Source: Streptomyces bobili
Lineage (GTDB): Bacteria; Actinomycetota; Actinomycetes; Streptomycetales; Streptomycetaceae
DNA: 34,139 nucleotides
Assembly (NCBI RefSeq): GCF_002154575.1
Contig: NZ_MUBA01000223.1
Location: 1-34,139, forward strand
Direction: 5' to 3'
A program made the position numbers and the translations under genes. Each line of letters opens with the position of its first letter. The first letter of the stretch is position 1. A model generated the notes under the pieces. It was not told where the DNA came from. It saw only the letters and a list, made by a program, of their open reading frames with translations, and made no database searches. Of this stretch, positions 33,631 to 34,139 are shown in pieces.

Positions 33631-34139
33631 TCAGAGAGCAGCGGCTCCCTGCCCGCGCAGCGCCTGGTCGTACTGCTGGAGGACCCACAGCTCGTTCTGT
33701 ACGGCGGCCAGCTGGGCGGGATCGCCGCCGGCGGAGAGCCGGGCCAGCTGGCCCTGGACGTCGCGGACCCGGCGCTCCACGGCCCGCCGGCGCACCTGCA
33801 CGAGGACTGTGCCCGCGTACACGTCGTCGACCGCGCGCCGCATGATCGGCTCCACGGCCAGCTCGGTGACCATGGCGCGCACGGTGTCGTCGGGCGCGGC
33901 GTCCCGCACCCGCATCAGGTACTCCTGCCCGTCCTGTACGCCGGACTCGGCACCGCCCGCGTCCTGGATCGCCTCGCGTACGGCGGCGTAGGGGGCGGCC
34001 GTGAACTCGTCGACGCCGTACGCGTCGAAGGCCGGGGAGACCAGTTCGGGGCGCTGGAGGGCGAGCTTGAGCAGTTCGCGTTCGGTGGCGTAGACGGGGT
34101 TGCGCAGGGTGAGGGCGGGGCCGCCGGCGGCGGGATGCT
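33631..34139 (-). CDS. dnaG: DNA primase, C-terminal domain (5' end outside window)
   Basis: The frame runs from the right edge of the window to TGA at 33631, 169 codons. It reads LRNPVYATERELLKLALQRP, ELVSPAFDAYGVDEFTAAPY, then EPIMRRAVDDVYAGTVLVQV, which is the helicase-binding C-terminal domain of actinobacterial DnaG that recruits primase to DnaB. The TOPRIM and zinc-binding parts lie beyond the window. Same strand as hrdA, with about 290 bp between. Confidence 0.85.
   Translation of the reverse strand, partial: HPAAGGPALTLRNPVYATERELLKLALQRPELVSPAFDAYGVDEFTAAPYAAVREAIQDAGGAESGVQDGQEYLMRVRDAAPDDTVRAMVTELAVEPIMRRAVDDVYAGTVLVQVRRRAVERRVRDVQGQLARLSAGGDPAQLAAVQNELWVLQQYDQALRGQGAAAL

Overview
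This is a high-GC actinobacterial window, almost certainly a Streptomyces chromosome. GTG and TTG starts, TGATG, GTGA and TTGA translational overlaps, SARP/AfsR-like (BTAD), TetR, AraC and HxlR regulators, and the block FGGY kinase - heterodimeric ABC exporter - principal-type sigma factor (HrdA-like) - dnaG all fit that genus. No plasmid replication, conjugation, phage structural, rRNA or CRISPR genes are visible.

Layout. (1) 1-1160: the end of a secreted peptidoglycan-binding protein, then two decayed genes (a tachylectin-like secreted protein and a TetR regulator). (2) 1761-5503: a tight operon of a stand-alone NRPS-type adenylation enzyme, a six-helix membrane protein with a ferredoxin-reductase-like NAD(P) domain, and an enoyl-CoA hydratase, closed by a strong hairpin. 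(3) 5572-26038: the accessory zone. A tRNA gene with anticodon CAU at 25994-26067 (minus strand) sits at its right edge. Its 3' half is copied almost perfectly at 5661-5708 and 15049-15096. These copies cut the zone into two head-to-tail units of about 9.4 and 10.9 kb, each with the same kind of inner end and neither with an integrase. I read them as two tandem integrative elements that have lost their mobility genes. Unit 1 carries a VapBC toxin-antitoxin pair just inside its end, TetR and AraC regulators, a broken SDR gene, two MmcQ/YjbR proteins, a cyclophilin-like protein, a divergent aldo/keto reductase-TetR pair with twin operators, a quinone oxidoreductase, and fragments of an esterase and a LuxR-type ATPase. 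Unit 2 carries a 1,009-aa ATPase-BTAD regulator, an HxlR - luciferase-like monooxygenase - flavin reductase operon, an MFS exporter, a broken FAD monooxygenase, and a divergent NmrA-like/AraC pair. (4) 26202-34139: conserved chromosomal core with two identical tRNA-Asn genes, a YtxH protein, an FGGY kinase with altered catalytic motifs, a heterodimeric ABC exporter, hrdA and the end of dnaG.

Function. Most of the island cargo is regulator-plus-oxidoreductase modules, which suggests handling of quinones, electrophiles or other xenobiotics. The VapBC pair could help retain unit 1. The adenylation/membrane-reductase/hydratase operon at the left has the domain set I remember from the fungal redox protein TmpL, here split into separate genes, and is the most interesting enzymatic unit in the window.
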